A stretch of DNA of 23,707 nucleotides from DASQBT01 sp035635075 (GTDB lineage Bacteria > Pseudomonadota > Gammaproteobacteria > Burkholderiales > Thiobacillaceae), in the NCBI GenBank assembly GCA_035635075.1, contig DASQBT010000215.1:1-23707 (forward strand). Reading direction: 5' to 3'. Position numbers and translations under genes: made by a program. Each line of letters starts with the position of its first letter. The first letter of the stretch is position 1. Below, one piece after another: positions 15,026-23,380 of the stretch. The notes beneath the pieces are model-generated. The model was not told where the DNA came from. It made no database searches and saw nothing but the letters and a program-made list of their open reading frames with translations.

Positions 15026-15754
15026 ATGACCGAACGGCGCATCAACAACGAACCCGGCTTCATATTGCACACTTGGCCATTCAAGGAAACCAGCCTGGTG
15101 GCTGAGGCTTTTACCGTGCATCACGGCCGCGTCGCACTGGTCGCCCGCGGTGCGCGCCGGCCGCGCTCGGCGAGCCGCGGCCTGATTCAGCCCTTTACCG
15201 CGCTGCTCCTGTCCTGGTTTGGCAAGCACGAACTGCGTACCTTGCGTGAAGTGGAATGGCAGGGCGGCTTGGTGCCGTTGCAGGGGGAGGCGCTGATGTG
15301 CGGCTTCTATCTGAACGAATTGCTGCTCAAGCTGCTGCCGCGCGATGATCCGCACGAAGCCCTGTTTGACCATTACCGGGATGCCTTGCGTCAGTTGGGC
15401 GAGGGAACAATTGCCCTGGAAGTCATACTGCGACGCTTCGAGGCGCACCTGCTGGCGGAGATCGGCTACGCGGCTACTTTCAGCCATGAGGCCGAGACCC
15501 GGCGCGAAGTCGAAGCCGCAGCACGCTATGTATTCCAGGCGGAGCGGGGAGCGTATCCCTATAGCGAAGACCATCCCGGAGTTGCGGTGTCGGGGCAGAC
15601 CTTGCTGGACCTGGCCGAAGACCGCTTCGGCTCCGCACTGACCCTGCAGGAGGCCAAACGGCTGATGCGCTATCTCATCGCCCACCATCTCGGAGGCAAG
15701 CCCCTTTATACTCGAAAGTTGTTGGTAGAACTCAATCAGAGCGGCACGCAATGA
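15026..15754 (+). CDS. recO: DNA repair protein RecO
   Basis: A 242-residue recombination mediator of the RecFOR pathway that helps load RecA at gaps. The N-terminal OB-fold (about residues 10-80) shows FILHTWPFKETSLVAEAFT and RVALVARGARRPRS. The helical C-terminal domain (about 85-235) has GFYLNELLLKLLPRDDPHEALF and ends with the RLMRYLIAHHLGGKPLYTRKL segment. Zinc-binding cysteines seen in some RecO proteins are missing, as is usual in this class. It overlaps pdxJ as ATGA. Confidence 0.94.
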   Translation: MTERRINNEPGFILHTWPFKETSLVAEAFTVHHGRVALVARGARRPRSASRGLIQPFTALLLSWFGKHELRTLREVEWQGGLVPLQGEALMCGFYLNELLLKLLPRDDPHEALFDHYRDALRQLGEGTIALEVILRRFEAHLLAEIGYAATFSHEAETRREVEAAARYVFQAERGAYPYSEDHPGVAVSGQTLLDLAEDRFGSALTLQEAKRLMRYLIAHHLGGKPLYTRKLLVELNQSGTQ

Positions 15755-16482
15755 GCATTTATCTGGGCGTCAACATCGACCATATTGCCACGCTGCGGGA
15801 GGCGAGAAAAACGCCTTACCCCAGTCTGATCGAAGCGGCGCTGGCGGCGGAAACCGCCGGCGCCGATTCCATCACCCTGCACCTCCGGGAGGACCGCCGC
15901 CACATCCAGGATGCCGATGTGCACATCCTGCGTGGGTTGCTGAAAACCAAGATGAATCTCGAAATGGCAGTCACCGAGGAAATGCTCGGCATCGGCCAGC
16001 AGGTCAAGCCGCGGGACATCTGCCTGGTGCCGGAAAAGCGCGAGGAGCTGACCACCGAAGGCGGCCTGGATGTAACTGGACAGCTGGGCAAGATTATGGA
16101 TGCTTGCACCCGGCTCGACGAGGCAGGGGTGCGCGTCTCACTCTTCATCGACGCAGAATTCTCACAGATTGAAGCTGCGGTGCGAGCCGGTGCACCCGTG
16201 GTAGAAATCCATACCGGCCAATTTGCCAATGCGATCGGAGAGGGCTTAATGCGAGAGCTGGAACGCATTCGGAAGGCTGTCGCTTATGGGCGCAGTCTGG
16301 GGTTGACCGTAAATGCCGGCCATGGGTTGACCTATCACAATGTCCACCACATCGCGTCGATCCCGGGCATACATGAACTTAATATCGGCCATGCCATTGT
16401 GGCTCAGGCCTTGTTTGTGGGGTGGCATCAGGCCGTGGCGGAGATGAAGCGGCTGATGGCTGAAGCGACCGCAGGCGGCTAA
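15751..16482 (+). CDS. pdxJ: Pyridoxine 5'-phosphate synthase
   Basis: A 243-residue TIM-barrel enzyme condensing 3-amino-1-hydroxyacetone phosphate with deoxyxylulose phosphate to make vitamin B6 phosphate. Family landmarks are intact: GVNIDHIATLREAR, LHLREDRRHI, the MNLEMAVTEEM strand, VPEKREELTTEGGLD, EIHTGQFA, VNAGHGLTYHNV and LNIGHAIVAQA. ATG 15751 overlaps the recO stop. acpS, the usual next gene, is not present; the next gene is convergent. Confidence 0.97.
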   Translation: MSIYLGVNIDHIATLREARKTPYPSLIEAALAAETAGADSITLHLREDRRHIQDADVHILRGLLKTKMNLEMAVTEEMLGIGQQVKPRDICLVPEKREELTTEGGLDVTGQLGKIMDACTRLDEAGVRVSLFIDAEFSQIEAAVRAGAPVVEIHTGQFANAIGEGLMRELERIRKAVAYGRSLGLTVNAGHGLTYHNVHHIASIPGIHELNIGHAIVAQALFVGWHQAVAEMKRLMAEATAGG

Positions 16483-16676
16483 GCGTACCTGCTGCTGGCC
16501 GTCCATCCTCCAAACCAGTTTGTGCGGCTGATGCTTAGCCGGCTCGCCGGCAGAGGCTTTCAAGACCCATCGCGTAAGCCGTGTAACGCGAGCCCAACAG
16601 TGCCTCAACATTCATTGCAATTGCGCCGCGATGACAAAGGCCGCACCAGCCTTCACAGAGGTGCCGCCGCCGCAGG

Positions 16677-17279
16677 TCAGCGACTGCCCTTCCTTTGCCA
16701 CAGCCAATAGCCGCCGATGATCAGGGCCACGAATGTCAGCACCCCGGCAGTGATATGCACCTGATATTGCCTGATAAGGTCTTCGTTGCCGCCGGCGAAA
16801 TAGCCGAGGGTCGTAAGGACCGTGGACCACAGGCCTGCGCCGAGGCAAGTAAAGAAAGCAAATCGTGGCCACGGCATGCGGGCCAAGCCAGCCGGCAGTG
16901 AGATCAGATGGCGGATGCCGAAGATCAGCCTTCCGCTGAAAGTGGAAATGGCGCCGTATTTGAGGAAGAAGGCATCCGTTTTGTGCAGCAGTTGGGGGCG
17001 GACGAAAAAGTATTTGCCCCAGCGTTCGAGGAAGGGGCGGCCCACCCACAAGGCGAAAAAGTAGTTAATTGAGGCCCCTGCCAGGCCGCCAAGGGTGGAA
17101 GCGAGAAGGATAAGGAAGAAATTCATTTTTCCTTCGTAGGCCAGATAGCCCGAAGGAATCAGGACCAGTTCCGAAGGGACCGGCAACACGGTCGATTCCA
17201 GCGCCATGAGGATGAAGATCCCCGCATAGCCCCAGCCGTGCACAGTTTGCAAAATCCAGTCGATGAATTGTTGAAGCAT
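16677..17279 (-). CDS. DedA-family inner-membrane protein
   Basis: A 200-residue polytopic membrane protein of the DedA/SNARE-associated family, thought to move lipids across the inner membrane and affect membrane energetics. Conserved features are the re-entrant-loop motif ESTVLPVPSE (about residues 28-37), the GGLAGASINYFFALWVGRPF segment, the FSGRLIFGIRHLISLPAG arginine motif (about 114-131), and a final helix (ITAGVLTFVALIIGGYWLW). The start ATG at 17279 has no clear ribosome site. It lies downstream of secF on the same strand, separated by 87 nt with only a weak hairpin, and converges with pdxJ. Confidence 0.9.
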   Translation of the reverse strand: MLQQFIDWILQTVHGWGYAGIFILMALESTVLPVPSELVLIPSGYLAYEGKMNFFLILLASTLGGLAGASINYFFALWVGRPFLERWGKYFFVRPQLLHKTDAFFLKYGAISTFSGRLIFGIRHLISLPAGLARMPWPRFAFFTCLGAGLWSTVLTTLGYFAGGNEDLIRQYQVHITAGVLTFVALIIGGYWLWQRKGSR

Positions 17280-17366
17280 TCTTGGGTGAGTCAGGCGTGC
17301 GGAGTTGGAGAAGTGAGAAACGGCGGGTTTAGGTATTAGCCGTCACGTTCTTTTTTCTTGCGTTGA

Positions 17367-18314
17367 TTACACCTGCGCACCGTCCGCCATCACGCCTTCC
17401 TTGCGCTTTTCGTCCTTGAGGAAATGCTCACGCTTGACTCCCAGCATCAGCAGCAGTGGAGAGGCCACCAGCACCGAGGAGTAGATGCCGAACAGGATGC
17501 CGATGGTCAGCGCCAGCGCGAAGTTGTGCAAAGCCTCGCCGCCAAGGAACAACATGGACAGGACCATCATCTGGGTCATGGCGTGGGTGATGAGGGTACG
17601 ACTCATGGTGGTGGTGATGGCGTGGTCGATGATGTCGTGGATGCTGGTCTGGCGCATCTTGCGGATATTCTCCCGAATGCGGTCGAACACCACGACCGAT
17701 TCGTTGACCGAATAACCAAGAATCGCAAGCACGCCGGCCAGCACGGTTAGGGTGAATTCCCACTGGAAGAAGGCGAACATGCCCAGAATGATGACTACGT
17801 CATGGACGTTGGCGATAATCGCCGACAGGGCAAAGCGCCATTCAAAGCGCAGCGCCAGATAGGCCATGATGCCCCCCGCCACCACCAGCAGCGCCAGGGC
17901 GCCATTGTCGTAGAGTTCCTTGCCGACCTGGGGGCCGACGAAGTCCACGCGTTTGAGACTGACGCCAGGATCGGCAGCGGTGAGGGCCGCCATGACCATG
18001 TTGCTGGTTTGCGCCCCGCTCGCACTCTTGCTTACGGGCAGGCGGATCAGCACATCGCGCGAGGTGCCGAAGTTTTGCACTACCACTTCCCTGAGCCCGG
18101 TGCGTTCGAGTGTTGCGCGGACTTTGTCCAGGTGGGCAGGCTGCGCATAGCTGACTTCCATGACGGTGCCGCCGGTGAAATCCACCCCCAGGTTGAGTCC
18201 TTTGTAGGCCAAAGCCCAAATGGCGAAGAAGAAAGTTGCCAAGGAAATGGCCGTGGTGATCTTCCCGTAGCGCATGAACGGGATGACCCGGTCCACATCG
18301 AAGAAGCGAATCAT
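17367..18314 (-). CDS. secF: Protein translocase subunit SecF
   Basis: A 315-residue inner-membrane subunit of the SecDF-YajC complex, which uses the proton gradient to pull proteins across during late export. Six transmembrane helices are recognisable. The family signature GYSVNESVVVFDRIREN is present, as is the N-terminal GLNLGVDFTGGTVMEV. AAGGA lies about 9 nt before the ATG at 18314, and only 12 nt separate it from secD, so the two are co-transcribed. Confidence 0.96.
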   Translation of the reverse strand: MIRFFDVDRVIPFMRYGKITTAISLATFFFAIWALAYKGLNLGVDFTGGTVMEVSYAQPAHLDKVRATLERTGLREVVVQNFGTSRDVLIRLPVSKSASGAQTSNMVMAALTAADPGVSLKRVDFVGPQVGKELYDNGALALLVVAGGIMAYLALRFEWRFALSAIIANVHDVVIILGMFAFFQWEFTLTVLAGVLAILGYSVNESVVVFDRIRENIRKMRQTSIHDIIDHAITTTMSRTLITHAMTQMMVLSMLFLGGEALHNFALALTIGILFGIYSSVLVASPLLLMLGVKREHFLKDEKRKEGVMADGAQV

Positions 18315-18326
18315 TGTTCAGGTTCC

Positions 18327-20141
18327 TTAAATGGAGAGCTTGGCAAGGCGCGCCTTGCGTCCGTACGTCAGGTTGACCATGGCGCGGGACATGGTCACCG
18401 CGCTCAGCATTGAAGTCAGGATTCCCAGGCACAGCACCACGGCAAAACCCCGCACTGGGCCGGAACCGAGCCAGAACAGCGCAATGCCGGCGATCAGGGT
18501 GGTGAGGTTGGAATCCAGGATAGTGCCAAAGGCTCGGTCGTAGCCGGCAGTGATAGCAGCCTGAGGTGTAGTGCCATTGCGCAGTTCTTCGCGGATGCGC
18601 TCGTTGATCAGAACGTTGGCATCAATCGCCATGCCCAGAGTGAGCGCGATACCCGCCAAGCCCGGCAGCGTAAGGGTGGCTTGCAGCATGGAGAGCAGGG
18701 CCACCAAGAGGAAGCCGTTGATCGCCAGGGCCAGGGTCGAAAACAGGCCGAACACGCGGTAATAGAACAGCATGAAAGCGGCGACTATCGCAAAGCCCCA
18801 CAAGTTGGAGTGAAATCCCTTGCGGATATTGTCCGCGCCCATGCTCGGGCCGACCGTGCGTTCCTCCACGATCTGCATCGGGGCGGCCAGGGCGCCGGCG
18901 CGCAGGAGCAGGGCGACATCGGAGGCTTCCTGGGGCGAGTCCATGCCGGTAATCTGCACCCTGCCGCCGCCGATTTCCTCGCGTATTACCGGCGCGGTGA
19001 TGACCTCGGTCTGGCCTTTCTCGATCAGCAGAATGGCCATGCGCTTACCCACGTTGGCGCGTGTCACATCCTTGAAGATCCTGGCACCGCTGCCGTCCAG
19101 GTTGACATGCACAGCGGCCTGTCCGCTCTGGTTGTCGAAGCCGGGCGACGCATCGGTTATGGAATCGCCGGTCAGCACCACTTCCTTTTTTACCAGGATG
19201 GGGATGCCCTCGCGGCTGTTGTAGAGGTCGTCGCCAAATGGAACCTGCCCTGCAATGGCAGCACGCACGTCGCCTTCCTCGTCCACCATGCGGATTTCCA
19301 GGGTGGCAGTGCGGCCCAGTATGTCCTTGGCCTTGGCGGTATCCTGCACGCCGGGCAGTTGCACCACCACCCGGTCGGGCCCTTGCTGCTGGATAACCGG
19401 TTCAGCCACACCGAGCTCATTGACCCGGTTGCGTAGGGTCTGGATGTTCTGCTTAACGGCAAAATCCTGTATGCGCTTCTGTGCTTCCGGTTTCAGTTCG
19501 AGGTCGAGGCCGAACTGGTCTGCTCCATCCCAGGGAGTCAGCACCAGATCGGGGAAAGCATGGGCGATCTTTTCCTGGGCCTGATCGCGCACGTCGCGGG
19601 TACTGAAGCTGACCTTGACCAGGTGGCCCTCCTTGCTCACCCGGCTATAGCGGATTTTCTCGCCGCGCAGCGCGGATCGCACGTCATTTTGGGTTCGAAC
19701 GGCAGCCTTGTCCAAAGCACCCTGCATGTCGACTTCAAGGAGAAAATACACGCCGCCGCGCAAGTCCAGTCCTAGGTACATCGGCAGGGCGTGCAGGGCA
19801 GACAGCCAGTGTGGAGAGGCGGACAACAGGTTCAGAGCGACCGTGTAGCGTTCGCCCAAGGCAGCTTGGATCGCATCACGCGCCTTGATCTGGTCATCCG
19901 TGGTGGCAAGCCTCAGCTTGATGCTGTTGCCATCCAGGAAGGCGCCGTCATAGTGAATATTGCCGGCCTTGAGCGCGGATTCGGTTCGATCCAACAGTGC
20001 GTTATCCACCTTTTCTGTCGTCTTGACGGGAGACACCTGCACGGCGGGAACTTCGCCAAAGAAATTCGGCAGCGCATAGATCAAGGCGATCAACAGGATC
20101 AGACCGATCAGAACGTATTTCCAAAGTGGGTAGCGGTTCAT
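18327..20141 (-). CDS. secD: Protein translocase subunit SecD
   Basis: A 604-residue inner-membrane subunit partnering SecF and YajC. It has one N-terminal helix (WKYVLIGLILLIALIYALPN), a large periplasmic part (LGLDLRGGVYFLLEVDM onwards, P1 domain) and five C-terminal helices, including GIALTLGMAIDANVLINERIREEL. The start ATG at 20141 agrees with the family N-terminus (MNRYPLWKYV). However, it has no Shine-Dalgarno sequence: the 35 nt directly upstream are a heptad repeat (20142-20176). It follows yajC after 88 nt. Confidence 0.97.
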   Translation of the reverse strand: MNRYPLWKYVLIGLILLIALIYALPNFFGEVPAVQVSPVKTTEKVDNALLDRTESALKAGNIHYDGAFLDGNSIKLRLATTDDQIKARDAIQAALGERYTVALNLLSASPHWLSALHALPMYLGLDLRGGVYFLLEVDMQGALDKAAVRTQNDVRSALRGEKIRYSRVSKEGHLVKVSFSTRDVRDQAQEKIAHAFPDLVLTPWDGADQFGLDLELKPEAQKRIQDFAVKQNIQTLRNRVNELGVAEPVIQQQGPDRVVVQLPGVQDTAKAKDILGRTATLEIRMVDEEGDVRAAIAGQVPFGDDLYNSREGIPILVKKEVVLTGDSITDASPGFDNQSGQAAVHVNLDGSGARIFKDVTRANVGKRMAILLIEKGQTEVITAPVIREEIGGGRVQITGMDSPQEASDVALLLRAGALAAPMQIVEERTVGPSMGADNIRKGFHSNLWGFAIVAAFMLFYYRVFGLFSTLALAINGFLLVALLSMLQATLTLPGLAGIALTLGMAIDANVLINERIREELRNGTTPQAAITAGYDRAFGTILDSNLTTLIAGIALFWLGSGPVRGFAVVLCLGILTSMLSAVTMSRAMVNLTYGRKARLAKLSI

Positions 20142-20176
20142 ATTATGAGTGATGCGTTAAGCGTGAGACGTTAGGA
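20142..20176. repeat. Degenerate heptamer array abutting the secD start codon
   Basis: On the plus strand the sequence divides into 7 nt units: ATTATGA, GTGATGC, GTTAAGC, GTGAGAC, GTTAGGA. Four begin GT[G/T]A and they alternate GTGA/GTTA. Read in the direction of secD they end alternately in TAAC and TCAC. The array stops exactly at the secD ATG, so it occupies the place of the ribosome site. It may be a lineage-specific short repeat of expanded heptads. Confidence 0.6.
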
Positions 20177-20228
20177 GCCGGATGCACAGCTGGCTGGTTT
20201 TCCGCGATGCCCCTAAACAACGATCTTC

Positions 20229-20546
20229 TCACAGGGTTTTAATTGTGCCCTTGGGCAGCAGAATGCTGATGGCGGACTTTTGCACGAGGGTAATGACGCC
20301 ATCGGCGATTTCCAGGGAAACATATTGCTCTCCCACCTTGGTGACCTTGCCCACCTGGCCGCTGGCAGTGACGATTTCATCCCCCTTTTGCAGACCTTCC
20401 AACATTTTTTTCTGTTCCTTGGAGCGCTTCATTTGCGGCCGGATGAGCATGAAATAGAACAGGATGAAGATGACGACGAGCGGCAGCATGCTCATCAGGG
20501 GATCGGTCTGGGCTGTGGCGGGAGCGGCGTGGGCCAGGGAAATCAT
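20229..20546 (-). CDS. yajC: Preprotein translocase accessory subunit YajC
   Basis: A 105-residue single-pass inner-membrane protein of the SecDF-YajC complex. The transmembrane helix is about residues 18-35 (MLPLVVIFILFYFMLIRPQ), followed by the conserved KEQKKMLEGLQKGDEIVT and GKVTKVGEQYVSLEIADGV. The start ATG at 20546 has AGGAG about 7 nt upstream. It belongs to the queA-tgt-yajC-secDF order, but a 379 nt gap separates it from tgt, longer than usual. Confidence 0.96.
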   Translation of the reverse strand: MISLAHAAPATAQTDPLMSMLPLVVIFILFYFMLIRPQMKRSKEQKKMLEGLQKGDEIVTASGQVGKVTKVGEQYVSLEIADGVITLVQKSAISILLPKGTIKTL

Positions 20547-20925
20547 GGGTAGGCTCCTAAAAAGCTGATAAGTTTAACACCCACGGGGATGGTATTCGTG
20601 AAACTTGCAGCAAGCCGCTGAGAACGGGGTTATGACCCCAGTGTCGGTCCGATGGGGCTGGCGCTCAGATGCTCCCGCGAATGGCCACGTCTACCAGGAC
20701 CTTAAGTCCAATGCTGAGGCCATTTTCTGCGGCCGGCGGTTTACGATCAAGGGCTACATACTCTTGCAGTTTGGGGGCAGCGGCCTGCGTGAGCCCGATT
20801 CCCGGTTGTAACGCTGGAGAATTCCCGTCGCCGCTTCCCATTCAGCGCCCGACCTCTCGCACCTCTGCTACCAGTTCATTCCACGACGAAGACGACGGAC
20901 TAAGTGCCGCCGGTTCGGAACCACC
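20547..20925. other. Long gap between tgt and yajC with one possible tiny ORF
   Basis: 379 nt without a recognised gene. On the minus strand a 58-codon frame runs from ATG (20841-20839) to TGA (20665-20667), with alanine-, leucine- and valine-rich text such as LTQAAAPKLQEYVALD and IGLKVLVDVAIRGSI. A frame continuing directly from the tgt stop (TAG 20926-20928) gives 27 more codons and ends TGA, immediately followed by that ATG. This may be a small gene, a degenerate remnant or chance. It should also hold a promoter for yajC-secDF if these are not read from queA; I see no clear one. Confidence 0.3.
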
Positions 20926-22029
20926 CTAGCCGCCGTGGGCGCGCCTTTCATGGAATTGAGACGTGAAGCGATTCATCGCGCCCCTTTCGACTGCCAGCCG
21001 CATTTCTGCCAGCAACTGGTGGTAGTAGTGCAGGTTGTGCAGGGTAGAGAGGCGTGCCCCGAGGATTTCGCCGCAACGCATCAGATGGTGCAGGTAGGCA
21101 CGGGTGAAGTGGCGGCAGGTGTGGCAGCCGCAGTCCTCATCCACGGGGCCGGTATCGTTCCGATAGCGAGCGTTGCGGATGCGCAGGTCGCCAAAGTGCG
21201 TGAATAGGATTCCGTGACGCGCATTGCGCGTGGGCATAACGCAATCGAACATGTCGACGCCGAATTGCACGGCCTGCACAAGGTCTTCCGGTGTGCCCAC
21301 GCCCATCAAGTAGCGCGGCCTGTCCGGGGGCAACCGGGGTGCGGTGTGCGCGAGGATGCGGAGCATATCGGATTTCGGCTCGCCCACCGAGAGGCCGCCA
21401 ATCGCATAGCCGTCGAAGCCGATGCCGACGAGTTCGGCGAGCGACGCATCGCGCAGGTCTTCATACATGCCGCCCTGAACGATGCCGAACAGGGCATTGA
21501 GATTGCCGCCATGCGCATGCTTTGAGCGGGCCGCCCAGCGCAGGGACAACTGCATCGAATCGGCTGCCTGTTTGCGGTCGGCGGGATAGGGGGTGCATTC
21601 GTCGAATATCATGACGACGTCCGCGTTAAGGATGCGTTGAATGCGCATCGATTCCTCGGGGGTGAGCAATAGCTTGTCGCCGTTGATGGGCGAGGCGAAC
21701 TTCACGCCTTGCTCGCTGATTTTGCGCAGCCTGTCCAGGCTGAACACCTGAAACCCGCCTGAATCGGTGAGGATAGGGCCATTCCAGCCCATGAAACGGT
21801 GCAGACCGCCGTGCGCGCCGATCACCTCGAGTCCGGGGCGCAACCAAAGGTGGAAGGTGTTGCCCAGCACGATCTGTGTGCCCACTTCGCTTAGCTCATC
21901 GGGCGTCATGGCCTTGACCGTGCCGTAAGTACCGACCGGCATGAAAACAGGGGTTTGCACCGTGCCGTGGGCGAGGGTCAGGGCGCCGCGGCGGGCGGCG
22001 CCGTCGGTGGCGAGCAATTCAAACTGCAT
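20926..22029 (-). CDS. tgt: Queuine tRNA-ribosyltransferase (tRNA-guanine transglycosylase)
   Basis: A 367-residue TIM-barrel enzyme that swaps the wobble guanine of GUN-anticodon tRNAs for preQ1. General acid/base Asp89 lies in LTDSGGFQVFS and nucleophile Asp262 in GVDMFDCVMPTRNARHG. The zinc site CGCHTC and downstream His (STLHNLHYYH) are complete. The start ATG at 22029 overlaps the end of queA by 11 nt, so the two queuosine genes are coupled. The length is normal. Confidence 0.97.
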   Translation of the reverse strand: MQFELLATDGAARRGALTLAHGTVQTPVFMPVGTYGTVKAMTPDELSEVGTQIVLGNTFHLWLRPGLEVIGAHGGLHRFMGWNGPILTDSGGFQVFSLDRLRKISEQGVKFASPINGDKLLLTPEESMRIQRILNADVVMIFDECTPYPADRKQAADSMQLSLRWAARSKHAHGGNLNALFGIVQGGMYEDLRDASLAELVGIGFDGYAIGGLSVGEPKSDMLRILAHTAPRLPPDRPRYLMGVGTPEDLVQAVQFGVDMFDCVMPTRNARHGILFTHFGDLRIRNARYRNDTGPVDEDCGCHTCRHFTRAYLHHLMRCGEILGARLSTLHNLHYYHQLLAEMRLAVERGAMNRFTSQFHERRAHGG

Positions 22030-23068
22030 GCCGTTTGCCCGCCGCTTGGCCCTCGATCAGCATCGCATCACCGTAGCTGAAAAAGCGGTAGCTGCCGGCA
22101 ATCGCGTGCTTATACGCCCGACGTATATTCTCCGTGCCGCCGAAGGCCGAAACCAGCATCAGCAGCGTGGACCTAGGCAGATGAAAATTGGTAAGCAGTC
22201 GATCCGCTATCTGAAATTCATAGCCGGGGGTGATGAACAAATCAGTTTCGCCTTCCCCAGGTTCAAGTTTGCCGGAGTTGGTGGCGGCGGATTCCAACGC
22301 CCGCAAGGAAGTGGTGCCCACTGCCATGACCCGTTTGCCCTGTCTTCTTGCCTGAGCGACGGCCTCGACGGTGCTGCCGGGGATGGAGTAGCGTTCACTG
22401 TGCATGCGGTGCCGCGCGATATTCTCAAACCGAACCGGCCGAAACGTGCCCGCCCCCACATGCAGAGTCACGTGCGCGCGAATGACGCCCAATTCATCCA
22501 GACGTTTCATCATGGCTTGATCGAAGTGCAGCCCCGCGGTGGGAGCAGCCACCGCTCCCGGCTCGCGCGCGTATACCGTCTGATAGCGGGCTTTATCCAA
22601 CTGTTCCGCCGGGCGCGCAATATAGGGTGGCAGCGGCAGGCTGCCTGCGCGCTCCAGCAGATCCAGCACGCTCTCCTGGCCGGCAAAACGCAAATGATGC
22701 AGATCGTCGTGCCGGGCGAGGACCTCAGCCTCGGTGTCGCCCAGCGTGAGCAGCGCGCCCAGTCTTGGCTTGTGACTTGCACGAATGAATGCCAGGGCCT
22801 CGTGTTCTCCCAACACCCGTTCGATCAAGGCTTCGATTCTTCCGCCGCTGGACTTGTGACCAAACAGGCGGGCTTTGATTACGCGGGTGTCGTTAAACAC
22901 CAGCACCTCACCAGGACTTAGCAAATCGGGCAAGTCGCGGAAGTCCCGATCATGCGATATGCCGGAGCGCGAATCCAGATGAAGGAGGCGGCTTTCGCTG
23001 CGGTTGGCAGGGGGAAACTGGGCAATCAAGGCCCCGGGCAGATCGTAATCGAAATCGGATAACCGCAT
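22019..23068 (-). CDS. queA: S-adenosylmethionine:tRNA ribosyltransferase-isomerase
   Basis: A 349-residue enzyme that transfers the ribosyl part of S-adenosylmethionine to preQ1 in tRNA, giving epoxyqueuosine. Landmarks: MRLSDFDYDLPGALIAQFP at the N-terminus, VFNDTRVIKARLFGHK, a PYI motif, VYAREPGAVAAPTAGLHF, HVTLHVGAGTFRPV, VGTTSLRALES and TNFHLPRSTLLMLVSAF. The frame is open to a GTG at 23083, but ATG 23068 fits the family start. No ribosome site is seen. It is the first gene of the minus-strand block and is divergent from tRNA-Leu. Confidence 0.97.
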   Translation of the reverse strand: MRLSDFDYDLPGALIAQFPPANRSESRLLHLDSRSGISHDRDFRDLPDLLSPGEVLVFNDTRVIKARLFGHKSSGGRIEALIERVLGEHEALAFIRASHKPRLGALLTLGDTEAEVLARHDDLHHLRFAGQESVLDLLERAGSLPLPPYIARPAEQLDKARYQTVYAREPGAVAAPTAGLHFDQAMMKRLDELGVIRAHVTLHVGAGTFRPVRFENIARHRMHSERYSIPGSTVEAVAQARRQGKRVMAVGTTSLRALESAATNSGKLEPGEGETDLFITPGYEFQIADRLLTNFHLPRSTLLMLVSAFGGTENIRRAYKHAIAGSYRFFSYGDAMLIEGQAAGKRHAV

Positions 23069-23085
23069 GGGCCAAAAAAGCACAC

Positions 23086-23091
23086 ATTATA
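23086..23091 (-). promoter_or_regulatory. Candidate -10 box for queA
   Basis: TATAAT on the minus strand is a perfect -10 match about 18 nt upstream of the queA ATG. No good -35 lies 16-18 nt further upstream (CAAGGA at best). If used, the queA mRNA would have a leader of only about 10 nt, which suits its missing ribosome site. Confidence 0.45.
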
Positions 23092-23111
23092 GGCGCTTCG
23101 GCGCGCTTTCC

Positions 23112-23141
23112 TTGCCCTGGCCGGGGCTGGTGAGGGATAAT
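23112..23141 (+). promoter_or_regulatory. Candidate sigma-70 promoter of tRNA-Leu
   Basis: TTGCCC (23112-23117) and GATAAT (23136-23141) are separated by 18 nt and followed by a GC-rich stretch, as in stringently controlled tRNA promoters. The start would be about 15 nt before the mature tRNA 5' end. It lies back to back with the queA -10 box. Confidence 0.55.
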
Positions 23142-23163
23142 TCGCGCCTTGCTGCCTACCCCT

Positions 23164-23250
23164 GCCGGGATGGCGGAATCGGTAGACGCAGCGGACTCAA
23201 AATCCGCCGGTAGTAATACTGTGGGGGTTCGAGTCCCCCTCCCGGCACCA
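23164..23250 (+). tRNA. tRNA-Leu (anticodon CAA)
   Basis: 87 nt including an encoded CCA end. Acceptor arms GCCGGGA (23164-23170) and TCCCGGC (23240-23246) pair perfectly. The anticodon stem GCGGA/TCCGC (23191-23195 / 23203-23207) encloses loop CTCAAAA, giving anticodon CAA (23198-23200) for UUG codons. A long variable arm (class II) and the T-loop GGTTCGAGTCC are present. No gene interrupts it and no attachment-site duplicate was seen nearby. Confidence 0.97.
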
Positions 23251-23380
23251 ACGGTTTGTTTCAGGGGCAATCTCCCACGCGCACTCGCCATCGATGCGGG
23301 CTGGCGGCTGCGTCTTGCAGACGACACCCCTGCAGCTATACCGCCGTCTGAGCGCCCGTTTCATGAATGGCCCCTTTTCA

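Noticed and set aside
16538..16551. GCCGGC-TC-GCCGGC as terminator between pdxJ and dedA
   Set aside because: Only 6 bp with a 2 nt loop and no T-tract on either side; too weak to call.
23164..23380. tRNA-Leu 3' end as integration site of a genomic island
   Set aside because: No repeat of the tRNA 3' end, integrase or phage-like gene is visible in the remaining 457 bases; the window ends too soon to say more.
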